Origin: UBA1494_A sp963973975 | Lineage (GTDB): Bacteria; Bacteroidota; Bacteroidia; Flavobacteriales_E; Vicingaceae | Assembly: GCA_963973975.1 (NCBI GenBank) | Contig: CAXBCF010000001.1 | Span: 181,485 to 245,484, forward strand | Reading direction: 5' to 3' | DNA length: 64,000 bases | In this document: positions 63,950 to 64,000 of the stretch, in pieces | Layout: each line of letters begins with the position of its first letter | Position numbering within the stretch: the stretch's first letter is position 1 | Notes under the pieces: generated by a model | Told to the model about the DNA's origin: nothing | The model's input: only the letters and a program-made list of their open reading frames with translations | Database searches by the model: none | Made by a program: the position numbers and the translations under genes

Positions 63950-64000
63950 TTACTGAATAATCAACTTCTCTACTTTAGTAGCAGTTTCTGTTTGAATTTG
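63950..64000 (-). CDS. C-terminal end of a T9SS type A-sorted protein (partial)
   Basis: Only the last 16 residues are in the window: QIQTETATKVEKLIIQ and stop TAA. The ending T-x-K-V-x-K-L-I-I-Q matches the extreme C-terminus of the type A sorting domain (Por secretion tail), whose final strand carries KLI-[IVT]-x. The rest of the gene lies beyond the right edge, so the product cannot be named. A strong terminator follows. Confidence 0.7.
   Translation of the reverse strand, partial: QIQTETATKVEKLIIQ

Overview
The window is a gene-dense, AT-rich stretch of a Bacteroidota chromosome, most likely from a Flavobacteriia- or Cryomorphaceae-like lineage. The reasons are the type IX secretion (T9SS) outer-membrane translocon SprA, three proteins with the gliding-motility-associated (CHU_C-type) C-terminal domain, a T9SS sorting tail at the right edge, a large TonB-dependent receptor, weak ribosome binding sites and a conserved maeB-ruvA-sprA-gcvH-vanZ block. 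The genus assignment is inference. I see no prophage, transposase, CRISPR array or rRNA gene.

Layout. 1-1.7 kb (minus): a SiaB-like protein running off the left edge, a DinB-family protein and a Crp/Fnr regulator. 1.9-5.2 kb (plus): a long-chain acyl-CoA ligase, then a small membrane protein and an outer-membrane-type (HAEPLYID-like) protein, then a decayed second copy of the ligase 3' end; the duplication brackets the two small genes. 5.2-11.5 kb: a TonB receptor and a beta-helix surface lipoprotein, divergent from an OmpR/PhoB-type response regulator and histidine kinase, with three 11-bp-spaced direct repeats between the two transcription units. 11.6-13.2 kb: an ECF sigma factor followed by an anti-sigma-like membrane protein that carries a CHU_C domain. 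13.2-17.1 kb (minus): metH behind a SAM-I riboswitch and an intrinsic terminator.

17.1-21.4 kb (minus): a cytochrome oxidase assembly block (heme O synthase, two subunit III-like proteins, subunit IV, SCO, DUF420 and a small CxxC membrane protein). 21.5-25.8 kb (minus): two overlapping secreted amidohydrolase genes. 25.9-31.5 kb: a small cytochrome-like membrane protein, hflX, initiator tRNA-fMet, a sirtuin, malic enzyme and ruvA. 31.5-40.5 kb (plus): sprA, gcvH, vanZ-like and tonB. 40.6-45.6 kb (minus): a pdxA-yceD-rpmF-fabH-accB-accC envelope and fatty-acid block, ending at a bidirectional terminator shared with tonB. 45.7-50.1 kb (plus): mqnC, a CHU_C giant and ribE. 50.1-54.1 kb (minus): metF and a second CHU_C giant. 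54.3-63.5 kb: lepA, lpxH, a TlpA-like lipoprotein, gatB, a purine nucleoside phosphorylase, lpxK, a Nif3-like gene and a zinc-ribbon coiled-coil gene. The window ends in the tail of a T9SS substrate.

Most of the window is ordinary Bacteroidota housekeeping and envelope biology. The points most worth a second look are the duplication-flanked two-gene insert (3.3-5.2 kb), the sigma/anti-sigma pair with a CHU_C sensor domain (11.6-13.2 kb), the riboswitch-controlled metH, the 11-bp repeats beside the two-component system, and the amidohydrolase pair in which two of three modules have lost the HxH metal motif.
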